Source: JASGMR01 sp963664675
GTDB lineage: Bacteria; Thermotogota; Thermotogae; Petrotogales; Kosmotogaceae
Assembly: GCA_963664675.2 (NCBI GenBank)
Contig: CAXXLB010000015.1
Coordinates: forward strand, 1-7,664
Direction of reading: 5' to 3'
Length of the DNA: 7,664 bases
Positions 1-5,559 of the stretch are shown here, piece after piece. The position numbers and the translations under genes were made by a program. The first letter of the stretch is position 1; the number at the start of each line of letters is the position of its first letter. Below the pieces are notes generated by a model, which had not been told where the DNA came from, did no database searches, and was given only the letters and a program-made list of their open reading frames with translations.

Positions 1-154
1 GGGTTTTGCAGGCTTTCCGATATGTTGTGATATGGGAAGAATAACAGTCTTGGGGTTTGGCATAACTTCAAAGGCGAGTTCTTCGGTAAGCTCTTTTTGG
101 CTCATTCGGATGAACGCCGCCGTGGAATGTTTTACTCTTTCTGAATAGACTCAT
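1..154 (-). CDS. rnfC: RnfC, N-terminal fragment with a +1 frameshift
   Basis: RnfC is the peripheral iron-sulfur subunit of the Rnf ion-pumping ferredoxin:NAD oxidoreductase on the inner membrane. Only the first ~50 residues are in the window; the gene runs off the left edge. Reading from ATG at 154 gives MSLFRKSKTFHGGVHPNE. One base later, the frame at 93-1 gives ELTEELAFEVMPNPKTVIL and then PISQHIGKPAKP. The FxGGxHPxE...KELT and LPxSQHIGxPAxP signatures are those of the RnfC N-terminal domain, before its Fe-S motifs. The two halves join if one base is removed at 94-100, for example one A of the AAAAA run, giving HPNEPKELTEEL. The frame is therefore broken by a +1 insertion here, probably a sequencing error. 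The start at 154 fits the family length; a purine-rich AAGAAGAT lies just upstream. The remaining rnf genes would lie to the left. Confidence 0.85.
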
Positions 155-198
155 ATCTGTATCTTCTTTTTTTTGTTGGATTTCCTACGTTTTTCCAT
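151..198 (-). other. Possible 15-codon leader ORF overlapping the rnfC start
   Basis: On the minus strand an ATG at 198 opens a 15-codon frame reading MEKRRKSNKKKKIQI. Its TGA stop shares bases with the rnfC ATG (ATGA at 154-151). The product is almost entirely basic and comes from a run of eight A bases. It could be a coupled leader, an N-terminal extension of RnfC in another frame, or chance. There is no homology argument for it. Confidence 0.15.
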
Positions 199-390
199 AC
201 TATTACCATGCCAGTAATAATTTAATACACGCAGGTAATTATTTGAAATAAAACGTTAAAATATAGGCAAAATCGGGGGAATGAAAAAAATTACATCACA
301 TTAATTTTGAAGGAAATTTTTGGAAATGAGAAAAGAAGGTTGAAATTTGAGAACAATATGGCATAAATAATTAATTATTCTTTTTGATGT
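155..390. other. AT-rich intergenic region, no supported gene
   Basis: This gap lies upstream of rnfC and downstream of the two small membrane genes, all on the minus strand. It must hold the rnfC promoter unless rnfC is read through from the membrane genes. I could not find a convincing TTG-N20-TAnnTTTG or sigma-70 match, nor a hairpin with a T tract. Apart from the 15-codon leader candidate no reading frame looks coding. Confidence 0.5.
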
Positions 391-672
391 TTAGTTTTTT
401 AAATCTTTCTTAGATATATTATAGCGTTCAATTACCGATTTAAGATGTTGAGATAATACTTCCTTTTTCACCCTACAACTCCACCAATATAAACACAAAA
501 ATAATATCAAAACTTCTATAATGCATGACAGAATAATCCAACACAATGACCATACTTGGATAATTCCTAAAACAGATAATATTGCAATACTTAACAAAAT
601 TTCAATCAACATCATTAATTGTGTCAGAGTACCCCTTAAATATCTCACTTTTCTTTTTTGTTTTTCCTTCAT
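391..672 (-). CDS. Small two-helix membrane protein, unknown function
   Basis: A 93-residue protein that I do not recognise. It has a short basic N-terminus (MKEKQKRKVRYLRG), a hydrophobic segment at about residues 16-38, a second at about 43-66 with two adjacent tryptophans, and a charged C-terminal tail of about 25 residues (SCRVKKEVLSQHLKS and onward), probably helical. The positive-inside pattern suggests that both ends face the cytoplasm. The ATG at 672 is the natural start, because the in-frame ATG nine bases upstream runs straight into a stop. It follows the 693-1050 gene on the same strand by 20 bases, so the two probably form one transcript. No family assignment; the call rests on the membrane pattern and gene spacing. 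Confidence 0.5.
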   Translation of the reverse strand: MKEKQKRKVRYLRGTLTQLMMLIEILLSIAILSVLGIIQVWSLCWIILSCIIEVLILFLCLYWWSCRVKKEVLSQHLKSVIERYNISKKDLKN

Positions 673-692
673 TCACTTCATTTAGAATACTA

Positions 693-1050
693 TCATAGCA
701 AAAGCAATGTATCATCAAGTACTTTAATTGAATTATAAGAATGACTTTGTAGTCCCTTATGTAATTTTATTTCGCGATTACTCCAAATTATTCTAGCAAA
801 AACAAATATTCCTATGATAAATTAAAATAGATAAGCATATAAAAATAGCTGGGAGTAAAAATGTTTTTGTATAATCACCATTGTTTAGCGATGAAAGCAG
901 TACAATGCTACCAACCGTGAGTGATAGAAAAAATTTAATCATCTGTTCAGATTTTACTTGTTCATTATCTTGCACTTTTGTATGATGGTCAAGATAATGT
1001 AAATGAATCTGAACAACTTCAAATGGTTTTAATTCTTTTTTGGATTTCAT
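693..1050 (-). CDS. Small membrane protein, reconstructed across a +1 frameshift
   Basis: I do not recognise this gene. The uninterrupted frame ends at 793 with the unlikely tail IYHRNICFC. Dropping one base at about 821-825 instead gives a natural continuation, FIIGIFVFARIIWSNREIKL and then HKGLQSHSYNSIKVL, ending in DDTLLLL with a TGA at 695-693. The restored protein is 118 residues: a polar, His- and Gln-rich N-terminal part (residues 1-37), a membrane segment at about 38-56, a short NNGDYTK loop, a second segment at about 64-86, and a basic C-terminal tail. I chose ATG 1050 (MKSKKELKPFEVV) over the longer frame from 1197, because the extra residues are encoded inside the dispersed repeat at 1102-1282. 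It lies 20 bases upstream of the next small membrane gene. The frameshift is inferred from hydrophobic continuity and close packing, not from homology. Confidence 0.5.
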
Positions 1051-1101
1051 ATTAATCTCAATTTTTAAACCTACTATTTCGCTGTAGTAAGATCTCATGC
1101 G

Positions 1102-1282
1102 AGGGAAAATAATTCGTACCCAAGTTGAAGCCAATATAAAAAGAAGTTTGTCAAGTTGAAAAGCTATAAAGTATAAAGTGATAGTTGAAGGAGGCAAGGT
1201 TAATTTTGGATTCAGAGTTTTGAATTAAAAATTCAGAATTGAGAATTCATAATTCAACTCAATACATTCAGCCAATCCTGCC
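1102..1282 (+). repeat. Dispersed intergenic repeat, copy A (left of the R-M module)
   Basis: This matches copy B at 3419-3712 in the same orientation. The left block, AGGGAAAATAATTCGTACCC then AAG (1102-1126), pairs with 3419-3447. The right block, 1177-1282, pairs with 3599-3712: by hand count about 94 of 106 aligned bases are identical, with gaps of 7 and 1 bases. The shared core includes GTTGAAGGAGGCA, the palindrome TGAATTAAAAATTCA (1221-1235), and CTCAATACATTCA. The middle is about 100 bases shorter than in copy B and lacks its two strong hairpins. No transposase is associated with it. Confidence 0.75.
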
Positions 1283-1316
1283 TTTTCATAAAAATTATGA
1301 CGATCAATAAATATTC

Positions 1317-1347
1317 TTGACAATAATGTCATTCGATTATACATTTG
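1317..1347 (+). promoter_or_regulatory. Promoter of the methyltransferase gene (Bacteroidota-type)
   Basis: TTGACA at 1317-1322 is followed by TACATTTG at 1340-1347. Read as a Bacteroidota promoter it is TTG, 20 bases, TAnnTTTG, an exact match to the -7 consensus with normal spacing. Read as sigma-70 it is TTGACA, 17 bases, TACATT. Transcription would start near 1352-1355, leaving about 30 bases before the ATG at 1386. The match also shows that the TTG at 1317 is a promoter box and not a start codon. Confidence 0.65.
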
Positions 1348-1372
1348 TGCATAGTTGTATAAGGTTGTATAG
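1345..1372 (+). promoter_or_regulatory. Three TTGT boxes phased at 10 bp, candidate operator
   Basis: TTGTGCATA starts at 1345, TTGTATA at 1355 and TTGTATA at 1365. The last two lie in exact GTTGTATA repeats, and successive boxes are one helical turn apart. They overlap the 3' end of the promoter -7 box and cover the expected transcription start. The product just downstream carries a MerR/excisionase-like helix-turn-helix, so these boxes are good candidates for its autoregulatory binding site. The regulation is inferred. Confidence 0.45.
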
Positions 1373-1385
1373 ACTTAAGGATTGC

Positions 1386-2452
1386 ATGGAAAAGTACTAT
1401 TCAATAGCAGAAGCTGCAGAAAAAATCGGCATAAATAAAGAAACTTTAAGGAGGTGGGATAAAAGCGGGAAATTTCCCTCATCTCGCCATCCCATTAATA
1501 ATTACAGGGTATATTCTTCTGAGACTGTTGATTCTTTTATTAAAGAGCTGCAATTAGAATTTACAGCAAGGAAGAAAATTGAACCATTGCCAATTCCGTT
1601 TTTTCAGACTGATTTCGGCAAATTATATAATCTGGATGTAATAAAGTTTTTCAATTCAATTGAAGACGAATCCATCGATTTGATTTTTGCCGATCCGCCT
1701 TACAACATCAAAAAAGCTGAATGGGATACTTTTCAATCTCAAAAACAGTATGTTGACTGGGAGTATGTTGTGGATAAAGGAAGCGCATCGTGTTTTGAAA
1801 CCAAACAGGCACATTATATATTTGTGGTTTTTCAGAAATTTTAGCTGATTTAAAATGGGCAGCAAGTCATTTATTTAAAGGATGCAAATGGTTAGTCTGG
1901 TTTTATAGAAACAAAGCAAATCTAGGAAACGACTGGGGTCGTTCACATGAAAGCATTTTGCATTTCAGAAAAAGTAATCAATTCATATTCAATATGGATG
2001 AAGTACGCATCCCTTATAATGAACATACTTTAAAATACCCTGTTCATCCTCAAGCCGAGACTTCACAATATAATAATGGAAATGGGAAAAAATATCTATG
2101 GGAACCACATCCTAACGGCGCAAAACCGAAAGATGTTTTGGAAATTCCTACTCTATCAAATGGTTCTTGGGAAAAAACTATTCATAAAACTCAAAAACCT
2201 GTTGAATTGGTTAAGAGGTGTATTTTATCTTCATCAAATAAACTTGAGACTGTAATGGACCCTTTTGGTGGCTCCGGTACAACGTATGCAGTCGCAGAAG
2301 CTTTTAATAGAAAATGGATCGGAACAGAACTTGAAATCGAATATTGTAATGTAATAAAAGATCGCCTATCAGACATTGAGCATATTGAAAGAATAGCTTC
2401 ACAAAAGGATGAATATGAATCCATTAGAAGAAGACAAAAATTAAGGGTCTAA
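1386..2452 (+). CDS. Beta-class DNA methyltransferase with N-terminal MerR-like HTH, two +1 frameshifts
   Basis: Modification enzyme of a restriction-modification system; it transfers methyl from AdoMet to DNA, most likely to adenine N6 (DPPY motif; N4-cytosine not excluded). After removal of one base near 1767-1771 and one near 1804-1807 the product is 354 residues. Order: MerR/excisionase-type helix-turn-helix (about 5-55, YSIAEAAEKIGINKETLRRW); catalytic FADPPYN (102-107); VWIKEAHRVLKPN joined to GTLYICGFSEILADL; HKTQKPVELVKR (266-277); AdoMet-binding DPFGGSGTT (291-299). Catalytic motif before AdoMet motif defines the beta class. As given, the frame stops at 1844 and resumes in another frame. 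ATG 1386 is preferred because it has AAGGA four bases upstream and follows the promoter at 1317-1347. The gene converges on the nuclease candidate, 54 bases from stop to stop. Target sequence unknown. The frameshifts are sequencing errors or real decay. Confidence 0.9.
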
Positions 2453-2506
2453 GTAGCTTCCATATATCTAAAAGTAAGAAGCGAGAAAAAGGAAATATAT
2501 ATTCGT

Positions 2507-3236
2507 TTAAAATGGACTCTCTAATGCACGTGCCGGAATATCAAGATAATAATATCCTTCAAGCTGAATTAAAAATTTTGTATACACCATAAAAAGATTA
2601 GACACAAAAGTGTAGCTGGTTTTATCTTCACCTTTTCTTTGAATATCATTTTGTGATATTCCAACAACCCGAACTGGGTGTTTAAGAAAATTCTCTAATA
2701 AGATTTTATCAATAAATATCTTTGGCATTCTATCTTTTGTGGTTGTTTTCAAAGAAATAATCAATTCGATTTGATCTATATTTTGTGAATTCGATCTCAC
2801 CTTATTATATGGAGAAACAACAACATCCGTCTCACATTTATAAAATTTTTCGCCCTCCTCTGTTTCGTAGGGAATATTAATAACAATTTTTTTTAAGGAA
2901 ATATTAACAGCAGATAACAAACACTCTGATTAATTCCTCAAATCTATTACCAACATGTTTCCTAGCACTATTGCTCTCAACAAACAAATCTAATCCGATC
3001 CCAAGCGCCTGTTGAATCGTATAAATTACCCGATCAGTAATTACAAAATCTTTTGGATTAAATTGCTTTTCGTCTTTTTTTAGTTTTTCTAAAACGTCCA
3101 TAAAATCATTAAAAATATTCGCAAAATCATTTGCTTCCCGAATAAAAAGACTATTATTAAATGGACGAATTTGTTTCCTCGTTCCCCGCAACATTTGAGG
3201 AACATAATGAATAGTTGTTGTATATACTTTCCTCAT
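2507..3236 (-). CDS. Probable type II restriction endonuclease, PD-(D/E)XK-like, one +1 frameshift
   Basis: Likely partner nuclease of the convergent methyltransferase. Two minus-strand frames (3236-2904 and 2920-2507) join into 242 residues if one T of the TTT at about 2918-2921 is dropped, giving GNRFEELIRV-LLSAVNISLKK. Visible features: ATG start in MRKVYTTTIHYVPQMLRGTR; GNRFEELIR (about 96-104) with paired glutamates, as often seen early in PD-(D/E)XK folds; CETDVVVSPYN with a candidate metal-binding Asp (about 137); IELIISLKTTTKDRM (156-170), in which SLK-TTTKDR resembles the K-containing half-motif of many type II enzymes. The usual acidic residue two before that Lys is Ser here, which is a mild anomaly. 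It may extend upstream to 3334. I recognise no named subfamily; the role is inferred from motif pattern and neighbour. Confidence 0.65.
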
Positions 3237-3334
3237 TAAATAACATTTGGCAGATGCTCTAATACTCGTTGAGTCGTATCTTTAAATTCACTTAAATCTT
3301 TTTTTGAAATTTGTAAATCTTCAACTAACGACAT
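3236..3334 (-). CDS. 32-codon ORF: probable N-terminus of the nuclease, or a coupled small protein
   Basis: ATG at 3334 has a good Shine-Dalgarno (GGAG, five bases upstream) and opens MSLVEDLQISKKDLSEFKDT, then TQRVLEHLPNVI, ending at TAA 3238-3236. The stop overlaps the nuclease ATG as TAATG. Two readings are possible. It may be the true N-terminus of the endonuclease, cut off by loss of one base near 3236-3240 (PNVI-L-MRKVYTT), giving about 275 residues in total. Or it may be a separate translationally coupled small protein. The strong ribosome site here, absent before ATG 3236, and the other frameshifts in this window favour the first. Confidence 0.5.
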   Translation of the reverse strand: MSLVEDLQISKKDLSEFKDTTQRVLEHLPNVI

Positions 3335-3447
3335 TATTACTCCAGGATATTTCGTAATAATAAATAACTGTTCATAGGAACAGGAATATTCTATTAAATA
3401 ATACGGCTCATATTAGCCAGGGAAAAAATAAGTCGTACCCAAGCTTG

Positions 3448-3472
3448 TCCGTTGAGATTTTATCTCAACGGA
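3448..3472. terminator. Perfect 11-bp hairpin with a 3-base loop
   Basis: TCCGTTGAGAT (3448-3458), loop TTT, ATCTCAACGGA (3462-3472): every pair matches. It is followed by a second hairpin 3 bases later. Neither strand has a proper T tract next to the stem, so rho-independent termination is only one option; a processing or structural element within the repeat is equally possible. Confidence 0.5.
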
Positions 3473-3475
3473 TTT

Positions 3476-3512
3476 ATCCTGTGAGATGTTTTTGCTTTTT
3501 GTCTCACGGGAT
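3476..3512. terminator. Second hairpin, 11-bp stem with a T-rich loop
   Basis: ATCCTGTGAGA (3476-3486) pairs with TCTCACGGGAT (3502-3512); 10 of 11 pairs are Watson-Crick and one is G-T. The 15-base loop is TGTTTTTGCTTTTTG. It stands in tandem with the hairpin at 3448-3472. This is a structured RNA or DNA element upstream of the cytochrome gene and absent from repeat copy A. Terminator function is a guess. Confidence 0.45.
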
Positions 3513-3621
3513 GGAAATCAATATAACACATAGTCCTTAAAGTGTAAAGTTATTAAAGCTTGCCCGGCGAAGTACTTCACGAACGAAGACGGGTAAAAAG
3601 TGGTGGTTGAAGGAGGCATGA

Positions 3622-3686
3622 TTAATTTTGAATTTTGGATTCTGAGTTTTGAATTAAAAATTCAGAATTGAAGAATTCAAAATTAA
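3622..3686. repeat. Long imperfect palindrome inside repeat copy B
   Basis: The outer arms TTAATTTTGAATT (3622-3634) and AATTCAAAATTAA (3674-3686) are a perfect 13-bp inverted repeat. Inside them ATTCTGA (3639-3645) pairs with TCAGAAT (3662-3668), around a palindromic centre GAATTAAAAATTC. The whole 65 bases can fold into one AT-rich hairpin. Copy A keeps the inner part but lacks 7 bases of the left arm. Confidence 0.65.
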
Positions 3687-3810
3687 CCTCAATACATTCA
3701 TTTAATCCCGCCTATTCATTACGAGTCATGAAAATCCGTGTCCATTCAACATTGTTAAAAATAAGCTTCTTATTCGATTATAATTTTTCTTTTTATCCAT
3801 AATTAAACTT

Positions 3811-3841
3811 TTTCACTTTCCGAATTTCATTTATATATTTA
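3811..3841 (+). promoter_or_regulatory. Weak candidate promoter of the cytochrome gene
   Basis: TTT at 3811-3813, 20 bases, then TATATTTA (3834-3841) resembles TTG-N20-TAnnTTTG, with the last base of each box wrong. It would start transcription about 35 bases before the cytochrome ATG. The region is so AT-rich that chance matches are likely. Confidence 0.25.
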
Positions 3842-3880
3842 ATACCATCGAACGAATAAATAAATAAAACGGAATATATC

Positions 3881-5377
3881 ATGAAAATGAAATTACCATC
3901 CTCGGTTTACAACTGGTTATCATTAATCGGTGCAGTTGTTGCGCTGATTAGTCTATTTATGATAATCTTTCTTTTTGCTGTTTCCACCATATTCGACCAG
4001 GGCGGCTCGTACCTTGGTCTGGTTGTATATATAATTTTACCGGGATTTCTCGTAATAGGATTACTTCTAATTCCCGTCGGCATGTATGTTTCCTCAAGAC
4101 GCAAAAAAAAGGAAGGCGACAAGAAAAAACCGGGCTGGCCCATTGTTGATCTCAATATCAAAGCACATCGAAACGCCTTTACAATATTTGCCATAGGATC
4201 AACAATATTTCTTTTCTTAAGCGCTATCGGAAGTTATGAAGCATTTCATTACACCGAATCGGTAGAATTTTGCGGTACACTTTGTCATGAAGTTATGTAC
4301 CCGGAATATACGGCTTATCAGTTCTCGTCCCACGCCCGTGTAGCATGTGTTGAATGCCATGTAGGCTCCGGGGCTGACTGGTATGTACGGTCAAAACTTT
4401 CGGGATTGTATCAGGTTTACGCCGTTACCACAGGCGTTTTTCCGAGACCGATTCCAACCCCTATTTCCAATTTGCGCCCGGCGCGTGAGACCTGTGAAAA
4501 ATGCCACTGGCCTCAGAAATTCTATTCACATAAACTTCGCAAAGAAAAACATTATCTAAACGACGATGAAAACACGGAATGGAATATTGATCTTGTTATG
4601 AAAGTAGGCGCAAGTCATTCGGCACTAGGACTTTCGGAAGGTATTCACTGGCATATAAATCCAAACACAAAAATTGAGTACATGGCTACTGATGAAAAAC
4701 GCCAAACAGTTCCCTGGGTAAAATATACCAACCTGGAAACGGGTAAGGTAAAAATTTTCAGGGATGAGGATAACATGTTCGAAGACAATATGTTTGATTC
4801 TCTTGAAACACACGTGATGGATTGCATGGATTGTCATACACGTCCTTCGCATAACTATCAGCCGCCGGCGTTTTTTGTGAACAACGCAATTACAGCAGGA
4901 GATATTCCCTTTGAGCTGCCGGGAATAAAATCTCTTTCCATGGATATATGCTCGGAAGAATTTGAAACCACCGAAGAAGCAATGAATTATATACGTTCTG
5001 AAATTGAGGCACATTACGCGGAATACGATAGCGTTGATTCCGGCTTAGTGGAAAAAGCAATTATAGGATTACAGAAATATTACAACAGAAATATTTTCCC
5101 TGAAATGAAAGTTAGATGGGACGCTTACCCAAACAATATAGGTCACCTTGAATTTACAGGCTGTTTCCGTTGTCATAATGATGTTCACGTAAGCGAAGAG
5201 GGCGAAGTAATATCAAAGGATTGTAATCTTTGTCATTCAATTTCGGCGCAGGGTTCACCCGGTAATATGATGGCTGCAGGATTTGAAGAAAGTCTTGAGT
5301 TCAAACATCCTGTTGACATTGACGAAGAGTGGAAAGAGATGCTCTGCGTTGACTGCCATACCGGATTGAATCCTTAA
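3881..5377 (+). CDS. Seven-haem inner-membrane cytochrome c, NapC/NrfH/ImcH-like
   Basis: A 498-residue membrane-anchored multihaem cytochrome expected to oxidise menaquinol and pass electrons to periplasmic carriers. Hydrophobic segments lie at about 10-36, 44-71 and 98-118. A basic loop (SRRKKKEGDKKK, 72-83) after the second should be cytoplasmic, which puts the haem part outside. Haem sites: an unusual CX3CH, CGTLCH (131-136), then six CXXCH: CVECH (156), CEKCH (205), CMDCH (315), CFRCH (428), CNLCH (448) and CVDCH (489). The block CGTLCHEVMYPEYTAY...SSHARVACVECHVGSGA is the NapC/NirT-type quinol-site region. Seven haems, about 500 residues and a first CX3CH site resemble Geobacter ImcH, as I recall it, more than four-haem NapC or NrfH. 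The frame is intact. GGA eight bases before ATG 3881 supports the start. It stands alone, with a large hairpin after its stop. Confidence 0.88.
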   Translation: MKMKLPSSVYNWLSLIGAVVALISLFMIIFLFAVSTIFDQGGSYLGLVVYIILPGFLVIGLLLIPVGMYVSSRRKKKEGDKKKPGWPIVDLNIKAHRNAFTIFAIGSTIFLFLSAIGSYEAFHYTESVEFCGTLCHEVMYPEYTAYQFSSHARVACVECHVGSGADWYVRSKLSGLYQVYAVTTGVFPRPIPTPISNLRPARETCEKCHWPQKFYSHKLRKEKHYLNDDENTEWNIDLVMKVGASHSALGLSEGIHWHINPNTKIEYMATDEKRQTVPWVKYTNLETGKVKIFRDEDNMFEDNMFDSLETHVMDCMDCHTRPSHNYQPPAFFVNNAITAGDIPFELPGIKSLSMDICSEEFETTEEAMNYIRSEIEAHYAEYDSVDSGLVEKAIIGLQKYYNRNIFPEMKVRWDAYPNNIGHLEFTGCFRCHNDVHVSEEGEVISKDCNLCHSISAQGSPGNMMAAGFEESLEFKHPVDIDEEWKEMLCVDCHTGLNP

Positions 5378-5384
5378 AAATCTG

Positions 5385-5451
5385 AGGCTGTCGTAATAAT
5401 TAATTAAGTCCGATGAATTCTGTTTCGGATAAATATTTTTTACGACAGCCT
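5385..5451 (+). terminator. Large hairpin just after the cytochrome gene
   Basis: AGGCTGTCGTAA (5385-5396) pairs perfectly with TTACGACAGCCT (5440-5451), a 12-bp stem starting 7 bases after the stop codon. Inside it TCCGA (5409-5413) pairs with TCGGA (5425-5429). The position suggests termination or mRNA 3'-end protection. The bases that follow (TAAATTATAA) are AT-rich but not a true T run. Confidence 0.6.
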
Positions 5452-5559
5452 TAAATTATAACTCATCTTTATACACATAAATATTTATTTCCTGAAATCG
5501 CCTGCATTCACATAGCATATATTTTATTATATTTAAGAAAAGAATAACAGCAGCTAAAT

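Larger units (their letters stand above)
3419..3712 (+). repeat. Dispersed intergenic repeat, copy B (right of the R-M module)
   Basis: Direct copy of the repeat at 1102-1282, about 110 bases longer. Its blocks are: AGGGAAAAAATAAGTCGTAC (3419 onward); two hairpins (3448-3512); a segment with CCCG/CGGG arms (3563-3566 and 3590-3593) around the perfect palindrome GAAGTACTTC (3569-3578); and the palindromic right block (3599-3712) shared at close to 89% with copy A. Together the two copies bracket the methyltransferase and nuclease. There are no transposase genes or obvious target-site duplications, so it is not a recognisable insertion sequence. Confidence 0.75.
3335..3880. other. Gene-poor region between the R-M module and the cytochrome
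   Basis: No reading frame here looks coding on either strand. The stretch holds the upstream region of the nuclease gene (minus, about 3335-3418), dispersed repeat copy B with two strong hairpins and a long palindrome (3419-3712), and the AT-rich leader of the cytochrome gene (3713-3880). I saw no RNA gene or riboswitch that I could name. Confidence 0.6.

Noticed and set aside
1051..1197. 49-residue N-terminal extension of the small membrane protein from ATG 1197
   Set aside because: Most of it is the reverse strand of dispersed repeat copy A, and the lysine-rich ATG at 1050 is a more natural start.
1317..1385. Longer methyltransferase start at TTG 1317
   Set aside because: That TTG is part of the TTGACA promoter box. 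The first 23 residues look unlike protein of this family, and ATG 1386 has a better ribosome site.
2453..2506. Bidirectional terminator between the convergent methyltransferase and nuclease genes
   Set aside because: Only a 4-bp complementarity (TTCC/GGAA) is visible, too weak to call.
1102..3712. Insertion sequence or CRISPR array
   Set aside because: There are only two diverged repeat copies about 2.3 kb apart, no spacers, no cas genes, no transposase and no clear target-site duplication.
3907..5014. Minus-strand open frames opposite the cytochrome
   Set aside because: They are shadows of a gene with seven haem motifs; their Cys- and His-rich composition is produced by the opposite strand.
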